Assembly (NCBI GenBank): GCA_900088475.1
Contig: FLMG01000092.1
Location: forward strand, 1 to 18,516
Direction: 5' to 3'
Source: Hyphochytrium catenoides
Taxonomy: Eukaryota > Sar > Hyphochytriomycetes > Hyphochytriales > Hyphochytriaceae
Length of the DNA stretch: 18,516 bases
Under the pieces are notes generated by a model, which had not been told where the DNA came from, made no database searches, and saw nothing but the letters and a program-made list of their open reading frames with translations. Numbering within the stretch: position 1 is the stretch's first letter; every line of letters starts with the position of its first letter. Shown here piece after piece: positions 17,584-18,516 of this stretch. The position numbers and the translations under genes were made by a program.

Positions 17584-18516
17584 CCCCTTCTCAAGGAATA
17601 CTAGAGACTTGGTTAGTAGGTCGGCCAACATATATCTCGTAGGGACATAGATTGGCAGCAGATCTCCTTCCTGATAGCGCTCTCGGATAAAGTGAAACTT
17701 TATATCAATGTGCTTAGACCTTTTGCGGCGGAAGATAGGGTTTTTGACCAATTCCATTGCACCTTGATTGTCTTGGTGACATTTGGTAGCACCATCAAAT
17801 GAAGGTATAAAGTCCTTTAGTAGTTGCCGAAGCCATACCAGTTCCTGCGCAGCCATAGCAGCTGCAATGTACTCTGCTTCAGTAGAAGACAGAGCAATTG
17901 TGTTGTTGCTTGCTTGCGGCTAAGCCAAGCAATTGGGGAGCCATTTAAGAGGAAGACAGCGCCAGAAGTAGACTTTCTATCCGCATCATTCGCCCAGTCA
18001 GAGTCCACATAGGCCGTCAGATCAAATCTCCTCAGTAGAACCTCCGAAGATAATACCATAGTCGCTTGTGCCCTTCAGGTACCTCAGAACATGTTTTACT
18101 GCGTTCCAGAGTTCAGTAGACGGTTTCGCTAGATAGCGACTAAGGACGCCAACTGCATAAGCCAAGTCAGGTCGCGCACCGTTCACCAAGTAGAGAAGAC
18201 AACCCACTAAACTCCTGTATGGTTCAGTAGTGCAATCTCGGCTAGAAGCAGTCGGTGAGAATCCCGGAGCTAATGGAGTGGTAGCAGGCTTGCACAGTTC
18301 CATCTTGTACCGCTGTAGAAGATCTAGGGTAAATCTCCTTTGGCAAACCATTAAGTATCCCTTGCTTCCGATCGCGGAGAATCTCTAGACCCAAGTAGAA
18401 TCGAACATTTCCTAGGCAAGTAATGTCAAAACGACTAGGTTGGAGGCAGCCAGTAGGATGTCATCCACATAGATGACCAAGTAGATTACTTGTCCATCTT
18501 GAGAGCGCCGAGTGTA
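17578..18516 (-). pseudogene. Ty1/copia pol, RT end and RNase H, frameshifted and cut by the window
   Basis: From the right edge, reading leftwards: YVDDILLA, the RT catalytic block (about 18472-18449); a stop soon after, with the next block (RFYLGLEILRDRKQGIL) in a second frame; CQRRFTLDLLQRYKMELCKP and YRSLVGCLLYLVNGARPDLA in a third stretch; [36 protein letters not shown], the start of RNase H with its Asp; a frame shift after SRKQA; then [25 protein letters not shown] and KRSKHIDIKFHFIRER, ending LLTKSL and a TGA inside the LTR. This order is diagnostic for the copia superfamily. At least three frame changes make it non-functional as read. Gag, protease, integrase and the 5' LTR should lie to the right of the window. 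Confidence 0.9.
17584..17592 (-). promoter_or_regulatory. Polypurine tract of the copia element
   Basis: The minus strand reads GAGAAGGGG immediately before the LTR's TGTTGAG. In LTR retroelements such a tract resists RNase H and primes plus-strand DNA synthesis. Here it also encodes the last residues of pol (E-K-G). Confidence 0.75.

Overview
The window looks like the left end of a eukaryotic nuclear chromosome. The first ~1.3 kb is a C-rich array built on CCCTAA (G strand TTAGGG) mixed with CCCGCT variants, in the orientation expected at a left telomere. Eukaryotic mobile elements follow: an RLE-type non-LTR retroelement and a Ty1/copia LTR element. Reading frames in the middle can be joined by GT-AG introns of about 50-80 bases. 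I see no bacterial operons, CRISPR arrays or rRNA genes and recognised no tRNA. TTAGGG-type telomeres and very short introns would suit a fungus or some protists, but I cannot name a lineage.

Layout. 1-1293: degenerate telomere-like repeats in two ~632-bp higher-order copies, decaying to about 1470. 1474-2590: pyrimidine-rich DNA with a weak repeated motif. 2620-4200: purine-rich DNA with a ~100-bp tandem duplication (3856-4051). 4339-4526: a small fragment of the same retroelement found at 15 kb. 4527-5887: no convincing gene. 5888-8614, minus strand: protein-like frames joined by possible short introns and broken by one-base shifts, including a recognisable ZZ-type zinc finger (about 6391-6518). 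8807-10339, minus: an uninterrupted 510-codon gene for a Ser-rich, probably membrane-anchored or secreted protein of unknown function. 10590-11085: purine-rich and (GA)n microsatellite DNA. 11882-15600: three partial, decayed copies of one non-LTR retroelement family with reverse transcriptase, a Cys/His motif and a restriction-like endonuclease region. 15762-15877: GACA/GA repeats. 16575-18516: two LTRs in opposite orientation, then the 3' half of a minus-strand copia pol gene that runs off the window.

The genes do not form a pathway. The picture is a subtelomeric zone where retroelement debris and microsatellites surround one possibly intact host gene and one decayed or intron-rich host gene. 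Many one-base frame changes occur in both mobile and host-like sequences, so either long decay or residual assembly indels could explain them. The most noteworthy points are the broken ZZ finger gene with its short-intron ladder, the RLE-type retroelement cluster beside a telomere, and the tail-to-tail inverted element pairs.
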